Source: Cytophagales bacterium (GTDB taxonomy: Bacteria > Bacteroidota > Bacteroidia > Cytophagales > CCMP332). From it: DNA of 32,817 nt. The position numbers were made by a program, and so were the translations under genes. The notes below the pieces were generated by a model. It was not told where the DNA came from, searched no databases, and saw only the letters and a program-made list of their open reading frames with translations. Below are positions 1-6,560 of the stretch, piece after piece (positions within the stretch are counted from its first letter, which is position 1; every line of letters begins with the position of its first letter). The stretch covers positions 1 through 32,817 of the forward strand of contig JANQHS010000161.1 of the NCBI GenBank assembly GCA_028282565.1, written 5' to 3'.

Positions 1-46
1 CTTGTGGAGCCATCGGAAAGTGGGGATGTTAACCACTACCTGGCTA

Positions 47-256
47 TTATACTTTGGAGATCTTCTTCGTTCTCCAGCCAAAGATCCCATAGATCGGGCA
101 ATAGCTGATGAAACTTGTGGCGAGAAAAATAACGGATATCACTACGAGAACAATGCCCAGTATCCCGGGGATTACTCCCATGAAATATAGGGTGGTCAAC
201 AATACGGCGATAATGGCTCTGATGATCCGGTCCGGGTTACTCATATTTGCTTTCAT
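47..256 (-). CDS. DUF2892 (YgaP-like transmembrane) small membrane protein
   Basis: This is a 69-residue protein with two hydrophobic stretches, roughly residues 8-28 and 31-50, and a short basic tail. The N-terminal pattern NPDRIIRAIIA and the CPIYGIFG motif near the end are typical of the DUF2892 family, which is also the membrane part of the rhodanese YgaP. The ORF track starts at a TTG at 262, but ATG at 256 gives the usual DUF2892 N terminus (MKANMSNPDRIIR), so I chose it. It lies 63 nt behind the Crp/Fnr gene on the same strand and is probably co-transcribed. The molecular role of stand-alone DUF2892 proteins is not established; in many Bacteroidota they sit beside sulfur-metabolism genes, which is background knowledge rather than something seen here. 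Confidence 0.85.
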   Translation of the reverse strand: MKANMSNPDRIIRAIIAVLLTTLYFMGVIPGILGIVLVVISVIFLATSFISYCPIYGIFGWRTKKISKV

Positions 257-319
257 GATCAATTGCTTTAGGAATGGGTCAAAGAAAGCAATGGCCCGAA
301 TTCCGGTCAGTGACTTATG

Positions 320-949
320 TCACAAAAGCTCAATTTTATTTCTTCCAAGCCTGATTTTGCTCTTTTTCTCCAATTCCTTCATGAGCCTTGAAATAACCTC
401 TCTCGAAGTGTTCAGGTCATAGGCGATTTTCTGGTGTGTGGAAACAATTTCCTTTCCGTCAAATATAGACGCCTTCTTTTCCAGGTAATCCAATAATCTC
501 TTGTCCAAGTTGTTAAATACCACGCTGTCCAGGGTGGCCATCAGTTCGGAGAATCTTTGGGTATAGGTTTGAAGTACAAAGTTGTTCCAGGCCTGAAATT
601 TTGCCTTCCATTCGTCCATTTTTGAAGCAGGGATCAATAAAAGTTTGACTTTGTCTTCGGTTACAGCCTTGATCTGGCTTGGTGCCTGGGCCATGCAGCA
701 TTGAAAAGTCACGGCACAACTTTGCCCCGGATACAGGAAATAAATGAACATTTCGTTCCCTTCCTCGTCTTTTCGGAGAACCTTCAGGGCACCTTCCAGC
801 ACAAAGGGCAGCATCTTTATGGACGAGCCGAAATCCATGACGACCTGCTCGGACGGGATCTCGGCTATTTGTCCTGCTTCGGTGATCTCCTTCAGCAACT
901 CAGGATCAGAAAAATCGGGGAATACTTCTTTGATCTGTGCAATATCCAT
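320..949 (-). CDS. Crp/Fnr family transcriptional regulator with vicinal cysteines
   Basis: The 209-residue product has a cyclic-nucleotide-binding-like beta roll (about residues 15-120), a dimer helix (about 120-160) and a C-terminal winged helix with recognition segment LNTSREVISRLMKELE (179-194). It should bind DNA as a dimer in the cytoplasm and respond to a small effector or redox signal. Three cysteines cluster in the sensor domain: C78, C84 and C85 in QSCAVTFQCCM. No N-terminal 4Fe-4S cysteine set as in Fnr is present. The ORF track begins at two TTG codons, but ATG at 949 is more natural. The leader is short and contains the hairpin that follows sodA. The next gene on the strand is DUF2892, a likely target or operon partner. 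The effector is unknown. Confidence 0.9.
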   Translation of the reverse strand: MDIAQIKEVFPDFSDPELLKEITEAGQIAEIPSEQVVMDFGSSIKMLPFVLEGALKVLRKDEEGNEMFIYFLYPGQSCAVTFQCCMAQAPSQIKAVTEDKVKLLLIPASKMDEWKAKFQAWNNFVLQTYTQRFSELMATLDSVVFNNLDKRLLDYLEKKASIFDGKEIVSTHQKIAYDLNTSREVISRLMKELEKKSKIRLGRNKIELL

Positions 950-953
950 CAAC

Positions 954-976
954 AAAAAACCCGGCTTTCGCCGGGC
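954..976 (-). terminator. Rho-independent terminator behind sodA, abutting the crp start
   Basis: Read on the minus strand, a 6-bp stem GCCGGG... in the form CCCGGC/GCCGGG (960-965 with 970-975) closes on a GAAA tetraloop and is followed by six T residues. It sits 25 nt past the sodA stop. The T run ends only a few bases before the crp ATG at 949, so the hairpin also lies in the leader of the regulator gene. Confidence 0.85.
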
Positions 977-1000
977 TTTAATTCAAAGCTTATGATTTGG

Positions 1001-1600
1001 TTAAAGTGCCGCCTGATACCTTTTCTCCACCTCAGACCAGTTGATCACATTGAAAAAGGCATTGATATAATCAGGCCTTCTGTTTTGGTAGTTCAGGTAA
1101 TAGGCATGCTCCCAAACGTCCAACCCAAGTATGGGAGTGCCAGAGCAACCCGAGTCCGGCATCAATGGATTGTCCTGATTTGCGGTTGAGCAAACCTTCA
1201 GGGCATTGCCTTCCACGCAAAGCCAAGCCCAGCCTGAGCCAAATCTTGTCGCTGCGGCTTTTGAGAATTCTGCCTTGAACTCGTCAAAGGAGCCGAAAGT
1301 TGCATCTATGGCGTCGGCAAGCACACCGGAAGGCCCTCCACCATTTGGACTCATAATTGTCCAAAAAAGACTGTGGTTAAAATGCCCTCCTCCGTTGTTT
1401 CTGACGGCCGCGATATCGCTGTGGTTTCGACAAAGTTCTTCAAGGGATTTATCCCCGAGTCCATTTGCTTCAACCGCTGCGTTGAGATTGTTTACATATG
1501 CTGCGTGGTGTTTTCCATGGTGAATTTCCATGGTAGCTGTATCGATATTTGGTTCCAAAGCATTGTGAGCATAAGGAAGATCCGGTAGTGTAAATGCCAT
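1001..1600 (-). CDS. sodA: Superoxide dismutase, Fe/Mn family (Mn type)
   Basis: The 199-residue enzyme converts superoxide to oxygen and hydrogen peroxide in the cytoplasm. The four expected metal ligands are visible: H27 in EIHHGKHH, H76 in HFNHSLFW, and D161 and H165 in DVWEHAYY. The second-shell residues favour manganese: GGGH before the second ligand and Q142 in [10 protein letters not shown], the position used by Mn enzymes. No signal peptide is present. ATG at 1600 gives the normal N terminus [15 protein letters not shown]. The gene starts 11 nt after the tadA stop and is probably the last gene of the DUF4293 - unknown - tadA - sodA run, with a terminator at 954-976. Metal choice from sequence alone is not certain, because cambialistic members exist. 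Confidence 0.97.
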   Translation of the reverse strand: MAFTLPDLPYAHNALEPNIDTATMEIHHGKHHAAYVNNLNAAVEANGLGDKSLEELCRNHSDIAAVRNNGGGHFNHSLFWTIMSPNGGGPSGVLADAIDATFGSFDEFKAEFSKAAATRFGSGWAWLCVEGNALKVCSTANQDNPLMPDSGCSGTPILGLDVWEHAYYLNYQNRRPDYINAFFNVINWSEVEKRYQAAL

Positions 1601-1611
1601 TTTATTCTTGT

Positions 1612-2061
1612 TTATTGAATCCTTAAATTATTAAAAAAATCTTTCAACAAAGCCTCGCTTTCATTTCTTAACAAACCGGTAAAAACATTGGTTTTGGGAT
1701 GCAGAATATTCTTTCCTAAAAGGCTATATCCACGCTTGGGATCGGGAGCCGAAATGTACAGGTTTCTTACCCTCGACCAGTAGAGTGCGCCGGCACACAT
1801 GTTACAAGGTTCCAGGGTCACATAGAGGTCACAATCTTCCAGAAACTTGCTCTGTAGTTCATAACTGGCGGCGGTTAAAGCCTGTAATTCTGCATGCGCT
1901 GTGGCATCATTCAAGATCTCACATTGGTTGTGGGCTTTTGCAAGGATCTTCCCAGCCGATACGACAACCGCTCCAACCGGGACTTCACCTTCATCGAATG
2001 CCTTTTGGGCTTCCTTGAGCGCGACTTTCATAAAATGGTCCGGGGAATGAATGGAAAGCAA
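1612..2061 (-). CDS. tadA: tRNA-specific adenosine deaminase-like nucleoside deaminase
   Basis: This 149-residue cytidine/deoxycytidylate deaminase-fold protein carries the zinc site HAE (H56, E58) and PCNMC (C86, C89), followed by AGAL, the TadA signature. TadA converts A34 to inosine in the tRNA-Arg(ACG) anticodon. The family N terminus ([14 protein letters not shown]) runs upstream of the only ATG (2031, residue 11), so the TTG at 2061 is the better start. This TTG follows the TGA of the upstream gene without any spacer and in the same frame, which suggests termination-reinitiation coupling. The sodA gene follows after 11 nt. A guanine or cytosine deaminase is possible but less likely given the PCNMCAGA motif. 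Confidence 0.9.
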   Translation of the reverse strand: MLSIHSPDHFMKVALKEAQKAFDEGEVPVGAVVVSAGKILAKAHNQCEILNDATAHAELQALTAASYELQSKFLEDCDLYVTLEPCNMCAGALYWSRVRNLYISAPDPKRGYSLLGKNILHPKTNVFTGLLRNESEALLKDFFNNLRIQ

Positions 2062-2625
2062 TCAGAAAGGGTTACTCTTGATTTTGATCGAATTCATGAT
2101 CTGCCAGGCGGCATCCTGGTATTTTTCCCGGTCGAACTTCGGGCAACTAAAGTTGAATACCAGGATCCGGTTTTGAACGATCATATACTGAACTATGGTG
2201 TACTTCCTCTCGTAGGAGTTCGAATATCTCGTAGCTGAGGTGAATTCAAAGTAATAGACCTGGTGCTTATGCACCTCGCGGACCCCCTGTTTTTCAATTT
2301 CCAATTTGTCATAGAGGTAGTTCAGGTTGGATTGTTGAAATTCCCCGAGAAGCTCCAGGTCGCTCCCTTCCCAAAAATTATCCGAGATTGACAATCCGAA
2401 TTCGGCCAATCTGTCTTCCGATGAATACATGGCCAAGGGCATTTTGTAGGTCAGATATCGCTCATTGATATCCTGCTCGGTCATTCTGTAAAATGCAGCT
2501 GGCACCTTGGCATCGATACCATCGATCAAATGCACCTTTTGCATTTTGATCCCGGCTGCCATGGCTATAACGCCAAGCAGAAGAATGAAGGGCAGTGCAT
2601 GTCTTCTAGCGCATCCTATCCGCAT
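2062..2625 (-). CDS. Membrane-anchored or secreted protein of unknown function
   Basis: I do not recognise a family with certainty. The ORF track gives 239 residues, but the first 52 overlap the well-conserved DUF4293 gene in another frame. ATG at 2625 (MRIGCARRH) is the likely start, giving 187 residues. A hydrophobic segment (about residues 11-27, ALPFILLLGVIAMAAG) should be an uncleaved anchor or signal peptide. The remainder is mixed alpha/beta, with aromatic strands near the end (YTIVQYMIVQNRILVFNF) and a closing amphipathic segment WQIMNSIKI. That ending resembles PsbP/DcrB-like folds, which is an inference at low confidence. It overlaps the DUF4293 gene by 20 nt and runs straight into tadA, so it is an operon member. 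Confidence 0.7.
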   Translation of the reverse strand: MRIGCARRHALPFILLLGVIAMAAGIKMQKVHLIDGIDAKVPAAFYRMTEQDINERYLTYKMPLAMYSSEDRLAEFGLSISDNFWEGSDLELLGEFQQSNLNYLYDKLEIEKQGVREVHKHQVYYFEFTSATRYSNSYERKYTIVQYMIVQNRILVFNFSCPKFDREKYQDAAWQIMNSIKIKSNPF

Positions 2626-3088
2626 CTCTGACAGTTTTTTCGTCCCTTTTGATAAAGCGATTTGCCACCACATTGCTGAACATCGCAATGGCCGGCAGAT
2701 AAAACCCTGCATGAAACACACCGGCAACCATAGGCATGATCTCTTTGTCGAATTGGGTAATGAAATAAATTGAAAGGCCAAGGGTAATTCCCATGACGAC
2801 GGAGTTCAGTGCTCCGATCTTGATCTGGGTCAGCCTGTTCCGGAATTGGAAGATCTCAAAGAAGGCGATTCCCGCAGATATCATTGCCAAAATGGATATG
2901 GCAATGTAGGGACTGTATTCCATGGTTCTTTCTCCGGACTCCATTTGAACGATATAGACACCCATTGAAGAGAAAACGAAGCTCTCGCTTCCGGTGGTAT
3001 TGGTTTTCGACCAAAGGGGGAAAAACACCATCACGATCATGCAAATACCCGTGATGGCGAGGAATAAACTTTGGACCCTTTGAAGCAT
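2606..3088 (-). CDS. DUF4293 family membrane protein
   Basis: The 160-residue protein starts MLQRVQSLFLAITG, the usual opening of DUF4293, a family largely confined to Bacteroidota. Four hydrophobic segments are visible, near residues 5-25, 60-78, 92-112 and 118-140, with a charged C terminus (KRDEKTVRDADRMR). The function of the family is unknown; it is an integral inner-membrane protein. It is the first gene of a minus-strand run continuing into the unknown anchored protein, tadA and sodA. Its promoter region is shared with the divergent thiolase gene, and the upstream -33 box of the thiolase lies inside its first codons. Confidence 0.88.
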   Translation of the reverse strand: MLQRVQSLFLAITGICMIVMVFFPLWSKTNTTGSESFVFSSMGVYIVQMESGERTMEYSPYIAISILAMISAGIAFFEIFQFRNRLTQIKIGALNSVVMGITLGLSIYFITQFDKEIMPMVAGVFHAGFYLPAIAMFSNVVANRFIKRDEKTVRDADRMR

Positions 3089-3108
3089 AGTAATTAACCC
3101 TAATTTTG
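3079..3108 (+). promoter_or_regulatory. Bacteroidota-type promoter for the thiolase gene
   Basis: TTTG at 3079-3082 and TAATTTTG at 3101-3108 are separated by 18 nt. This matches the -33 TTTG / -7 TAnnTTTG consensus of the main sigma factor in this phylum. Transcription would begin near 3115, about 28 nt before the thiolase ATG. Confidence 0.7.
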
Positions 3109-3110
3109 GG

Positions 3111-3118
3111 CAAAACTA
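3111..3118 (-). promoter_or_regulatory. Candidate -7 box for the DUF4293-tadA-sodA operon
   Basis: Read on the minus strand this is TAGTTTTG, a full match to TAnnTTTG, located 23 nt upstream of the DUF4293 start. A TTTG candidate for the -33 box lies at 3133-3136 but with only 14 nt between, shorter than usual, so the call rests mainly on the -7 match. Confidence 0.5.
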
Positions 3119-3142
3119 TTGAAATATTAAAGCAAAGCAGAT

Positions 3143-4342
3143 ATGGGTAATGCCTTTATTGTCGACGCGGTCAGAACACCAATCGGAAGATATGGGGGAG
3201 CATTGAGTTCGGTGCGCCCTGATGATCTTGCCGCCCATGCCATAGCTGCTCTGGTCAAAAGAAACCCGAACATCAATGTCGAAGATATCGAGGATGTGGT
3301 TTTTGGAGCTGCCAATCAAAGCGGGGAGGATAACAGGGATGTGGCCAGAATGGCTCTTTTGCTCGCAGGCCTGCCCATTACCACCGGGGGTGTTACCGTA
3401 AACCGTCTTTGTGCTTCCGGGCTGCAGGCGATTATGGATGCCTCCAGAGCCGTGATGTTGGGTGAATCCGATGTTTATATCGCCGGAGGAGTTGAGAGCA
3501 TGTCCAGAGCACCCTTTGTGATGGCAAAGGCCTATTCTGGCTTCTCGAGGAAACAAGAGATCTATGATACCACAATTGGCTGGCGTTTTATCAATAAGAA
3601 ACTCAAGGAGATGTACTATCCGTATTCAATGGGAGAAACAGCTGAGAATGTGGCGGAAAAGTATGCGGTGAGCAGAGAGGATCAGGATGCCTTCGCAAAA
3701 CAAAGCCAGGATAGGTACGAAACGGCTGCGAAGGCAGGCCGCTTCAACGAAGAGATCTCTCCGGTTTCTGTTCCTCAGCGAAAAGGAGATCCTATCATTG
3801 TTGATAAGGATGAACATCCGAGACCGGGAACAACGATCGAAAAGCTTGCTACGCTGAAACCCGCCTTCAGAGAGGGAGGTTCGGTAACGGCAGGGAATGC
3901 CAGTGGGATCAATGACGGCTCTGCTGCCTTATTTGTGGTCAGTGAGGATTACGTTGAGAAGAACGGTCTGGAGCCGCTTGCCAGGGTTGTTTCCATGGCC
4001 GTTGCAGGAGTGGATCCGGCGATTATGGGAATCGGCCCCGTTCCAGCTAGCCGCAAGGCATTAAAAAGGGCTGGTTTGAGTGTTTCGGATCTTGGGCTTG
4101 TGGAACTAAATGAAGCTTTTGCTTCTCAAAGCCTGGTCTGCATGAAAGAATTGGGGCTTGATCCTGAAATTGTAAATGTCAATGGTGGAGCGATCGCCCT
4201 AGGGCATCCCCTGGGATGCAGCGGTGCCAGAATTTCTACGACTTTACTCCATGAAATGCAAAAAAGGGATGCGCGCTACGGGCTTGCAACCATGTGCATT
4301 GGGGTGGGCCAGGGGGCGGCTGTTATTTATGAAAAGGCCTGA
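3143..4342 (+). CDS. Acetyl-CoA C-acyltransferase (thiolase, PcaF/PaaJ-like)
   Basis: The 399-residue enzyme is a full-length degradative thiolase. It cleaves 3-ketoacyl-CoA with free CoA to give acetyl-CoA and a shortened acyl-CoA. The nucleophile C90 lies in [12 protein letters not shown]355 in [14 protein letters not shown], and the second active cysteine C385 in CIGVGQGAA. Segments such as [24 protein letters not shown] and [12 protein letters not shown] resemble 3-oxoadipyl-CoA thiolases (PcaF, PaaJ) more than FadA. No aromatic-degradation or beta-oxidation partner gene is in view, so the natural substrate could equally be a fatty acyl or branched-chain intermediate. It is a single-gene transcription unit bounded by its own promoter and a bidirectional hairpin terminator. 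Confidence 0.95.
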   Translation: MGNAFIVDAVRTPIGRYGGALSSVRPDDLAAHAIAALVKRNPNINVEDIEDVVFGAANQSGEDNRDVARMALLLAGLPITTGGVTVNRLCASGLQAIMDASRAVMLGESDVYIAGGVESMSRAPFVMAKAYSGFSRKQEIYDTTIGWRFINKKLKEMYYPYSMGETAENVAEKYAVSREDQDAFAKQSQDRYETAAKAGRFNEEISPVSVPQRKGDPIIVDKDEHPRPGTTIEKLATLKPAFREGGSVTAGNASGINDGSAALFVVSEDYVEKNGLEPLARVVSMAVAGVDPAIMGIGPVPASRKALKRAGLSVSDLGLVELNEAFASQSLVCMKELGLDPEIVNVNGGAIALGHPLGCSGARISTTLLHEMQKRDARYGLATMCIGVGQGAAVIYEKA

Positions 4343-4372
4343 TCCTCTGGATGAACGATGAATTTTGGGCAT

Positions 4373-4405
4373 AAAAAAAATGGCATAGGACGTACGCCAT
4401 TTTTT
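4373..4405. terminator. Bidirectional terminator between convergent thiolase and small lipoprotein genes
   Basis: An A tract, TGGC (4381-4384), GCCA (4396-4399) and a T tract form an A-rich/T-rich hairpin that can end transcription from both sides. The stem can extend as AAAAAATGGC with GCCATTTTTT, plus an inner TA/TA pair. Confidence 0.8.
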
Positions 4406-4443
4406 AAATATCTTCTAGACCTCCTAAATTCTTTGTAGGAGTC

Positions 4444-4566
4444 TTAGACGTTCTTGTCGGTATTCTCTTTTTGGACTGGTGCTTTTTTAGCGTATGTGGG
4501 GCAGGTATGATATCCACAAGAAGTCAAGAAACCAACCAAGAATACAAGTGCGATTACTTTTTTCAT
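4444..4566 (-). CDS. Small 40-residue lipoprotein (not in the ORF track)
   Basis: Translation of the minus strand from ATG at 4566 gives a 40-residue protein with a basic start (MKK), a hydrophobic core (VIALVFLVGFL) and a lipobox TSC-G, so the mature lipoprotein would be only about 24 residues starting at C17. The mature part reads CGYHTCPTYAKK followed by a charged tail. Small lipoproteins with a CPTYAK-like core occur in Bacteroidota as unannotated proteins; this is from memory and no function is known to me. Its stop precedes the bidirectional terminator and a -7 box lies about 22 nt upstream. It is the only gene in the 340-nt gap between the thiolase and TerC genes. Confidence 0.8.
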   Translation of the reverse strand: MKKVIALVFLVGFLTSCGYHTCPTYAKKAPVQKENTDKNV

Positions 4567-4587
4567 AACAACGGACTTTTAGCCATA

Positions 4588-4595
4588 CAAATGTA
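4588..4595 (-). promoter_or_regulatory. Candidate -7 box for the small lipoprotein gene
   Basis: The minus strand reads TACATTTG, a full TAnnTTTG match, 21 nt upstream of the lipoprotein ATG. I see no convincing TTTG at the expected upstream distance. Confidence 0.45.
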
Positions 4596-4682
4596 ATAAT
4601 TTTTTGCTGATAAGAGATGATGTTTCTGTTATCTTCAAATCATACGAATTTTCGCATGCTTTGGTTCATTGTACCACAATAT

Positions 4683-5417
4683 TTATTCCAATCTTTTGTT
4701 TAAGGAAACCGGATTTCTCTTTTTTAGTAATCTGAGGTTCAAAATTTCAACCATAAGGGAGAAAAACACGGCAAAGTAGATATAGCCTTTGGGGATATGA
4801 TAGTGGAATGCTTCAACTGAGAGCATAAAACCAATGAGAATCAAAAATGAAAGGGCTAAAACCTGCAAAGTCGGATGTTCTTTGAGAAATCCACTGATAC
4901 CATTAGCAGAAAGCAACATGATCACCATGCCCAATACGATCGCGACTACCATGATGATCAGTTGGTCTGTCAATCCGACAGCTGTCAGGATGGAGTCAAA
5001 GGAGAATATCAGGTCCAAAACGATAATTTGAAAAATAACCCCCGTAAAGGTGTTGTTTGCGAACTCCGTCCCCGATTGTGTCTCACCTTCCAGATGATGA
5101 TGGATCTCCGTGGTACTCTTAAAGATCAGGAACAAGCCACCTCCCAGGAGAACCAGATCGCGAAAGCTGAAGTCGAATTGCCAAATGGATATTAATGGAT
5201 CTGTCAGTTTAACCAACCAGGAGATCCCGAACAGTAACATCAACCTAAAAAGCAGGGCGAGGCCCAGGCCGATGAATCTGGCCCGAGGCTGTTGGGCCGT
5301 GGGAAGTTTATTGGTAACTATGGAGACAAATATGACATTGTCGATCCCAAGAACAACCTCCAGAAAGGTCAGGGTGAGCAAGGCGATCCAGGCTTCGGTA
5401 GTGAGAAAAATTTCCAC
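4683..5417 (-). CDS. TerC family integral membrane protein
   Basis: The 244-residue protein has seven or so membrane helices and the acidic intramembrane motifs of the TerC family: E20 and D26 in FLEVVLGIDNVIF, and D135 and D141 in IIVLDLIFSFDSILTAVGL. These residues are proposed to bind metal ions. A His-rich loop (EIHHHLEGE, residues 104-112) lies between the halves. Family members (TerC, Alx, MeeY/YkoY) are linked to tellurium resistance and manganese export, including metal loading of exported enzymes. The start is GTG at 5417; no ATG is available upstream in frame. The gene stands alone, with the 5571 gene divergent from it. Confidence 0.92.
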   Translation of the reverse strand: MEIFLTTEAWIALLTLTFLEVVLGIDNVIFVSIVTNKLPTAQQPRARFIGLGLALLFRLMLLFGISWLVKLTDPLISIWQFDFSFRDLVLLGGGLFLIFKSTTEIHHHLEGETQSGTEFANNTFTGVIFQIIVLDLIFSFDSILTAVGLTDQLIIMVVAIVLGMVIMLLSANGISGFLKEHPTLQVLALSFLILIGFMLSVEAFHYHIPKGYIYFAVFFSLMVEILNLRLLKKRNPVSLNKRLE

Positions 5418-5515
5418 AGCGGTAGTTTGTTGATTTGAATTCCAAAATGTGAAATATTCAATATATCCCGGAAAAAAACGTTTGATTTAATCCCTTTGGC
5501 TCCATTTTTGGGCGA

Positions 5516-5550
5516 TTTGCATGGTAAACCAAGGGTAGGGGTTAAATTTG
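5516..5550 (+). promoter_or_regulatory. Promoter for the 5571-7918 gene group
   Basis: TTTG at 5516-5519 and TAAATTTG at 5543-5550, with a 23-nt spacer, match the Bacteroidota -33/-7 consensus. The expected start site near 5557 leaves a leader of about 14 nt before the ATG. Confidence 0.6.
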
Positions 5551-5570
5551 CGGCCCCTTAAGAATTCGAT

Positions 5571-6557
5571 ATGAAGTTTATTCTCATTTTTCTTTCTTCA
5601 TTCCTGTTGTTTTCGAGTGTTGAGAAGTCTGTGGTTGATTATTATGCTGATCAACTTAAGGTAGACCGGCAAAAGATCGAGGATGCGATCATCGCAGTGG
5701 CACGAGAGGAGGGCTTGGTCCAGGGGACAAGGGCCCTGGCGACCGTAAGCCGTGATTCATTTGATACCATCATCAAGGACCTTACTCCAAGACAACAGCA
5801 TGGTATGTATGAATTGATGAGAAGACCTGATCTTCTAAAGTCTTACTCTATTCCCAATCTTACCGATGAGGAGATCAGATTTGTTTTCAGAAACTACCCT
5901 CAGGAGATCGGGGACAACGCCATTGTCTTTCACAAGGAGCACCTGGATGTCCTGATCCAGCTCACCCTTCTAAATCAGTATGTGAAGCAGGAGTTTGGAA
6001 AGGTCCTCTTTGGTTACCCACCTGAAGCACAGGAGGCCATGCAATTTCTGGTTGATTTCCCACAGATCCTGGAATTGTTAACCAGGGAAACGGCGACTAA
6101 TAGAAAACTGAGAAAGACCTATCAAGAAAGGCCGGATCTGTTTGTAGCCACAGTTGACTCCATCGCAACTAAAATTTCGGATGAATACAATGGTTCGATT
6201 GACGAATGGGCAGAAAGTATCAAGTCCAACCCCGAAGCCCTCAAGGCTTTTGAAGAGGCAGCAGGGGTTTATGAATCCCATCAACAGGCCAAGCAGGAAA
6301 CCCATAATCAAACCATGATGGCCAAGAACCAGCAGAGCTATGAGGTTTCCGGAACCCAGCAGCAGTATTTTCAGCAATACGGAACCCACCGTGATCCAAA
6401 GAAGGGTTCCAATGTTCATGTGAGTGTATGGGTGGGCGCAGGCTATGGCTTCGGTTATGGAAGACCCTACTGGTATGGAAGTCCCTATATGGGTGGTGCG
6501 GGAGCGGTATATGGCGGGGCCTATTATAATCCATATCATAACCCTTACTGGTTCTAG
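5571..6557 (+). CDS. Secreted protein with Gly/Tyr-rich C-terminal tail, unknown function
   Basis: I do not recognise this 328-residue protein. A signal peptide (MKFILIFLSSFLLFSS) precedes a long, charged, mostly helical body (about 20-240). Residues 240-275 are rich in Gln and Asn (QQAKQETHNQTMMAKNQQ, then TQQQYFQQYG). The last 45 residues are strikingly rich in Gly, Tyr, Pro and Trp (GAGYGFGYGRPYWYGSPYMGG), ending PYHNPYWF. Such tails suggest surface adhesion, self-association or a glycine-rich spacer, but nothing here proves it. The protein should be exported. The next gene, a degenerate M48-like lipoprotein, begins after 3 nt in the same frame, so both are almost certainly one transcript. 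Confidence 0.85.
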   Translation: MKFILIFLSSFLLFSSVEKSVVDYYADQLKVDRQKIEDAIIAVAREEGLVQGTRALATVSRDSFDTIIKDLTPRQQHGMYELMRRPDLLKSYSIPNLTDEEIRFVFRNYPQEIGDNAIVFHKEHLDVLIQLTLLNQYVKQEFGKVLFGYPPEAQEAMQFLVDFPQILELLTRETATNRKLRKTYQERPDLFVATVDSIATKISDEYNGSIDEWAESIKSNPEALKAFEEAAGVYESHQQAKQETHNQTMMAKNQQSYEVSGTQQQYFQQYGTHRDPKKGSNVHVSVWVGAGYGFGYGRPYWYGSPYMGGAGAVYGGAYYNPYHNPYWF

Positions 6558-6560
6558 ATC

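Noticed and set aside
1-13. Possible ATG on the minus strand (MAPQ...) for a next gene left of DUF2892
   Set aside because: Only four codons fit in the window, which is too little to claim a gene.
2-190. Plus-strand ORF at the left edge
   Set aside because: It is antisense to the DUF2892 gene, and its codon pattern is unlike the neighbours.
3116-3556. Minus-strand ORF of 146 codons
   Set aside because: It is the antisense shadow of the thiolase N-terminal part, low in hydrophobic pattern and covering the divergent promoter.
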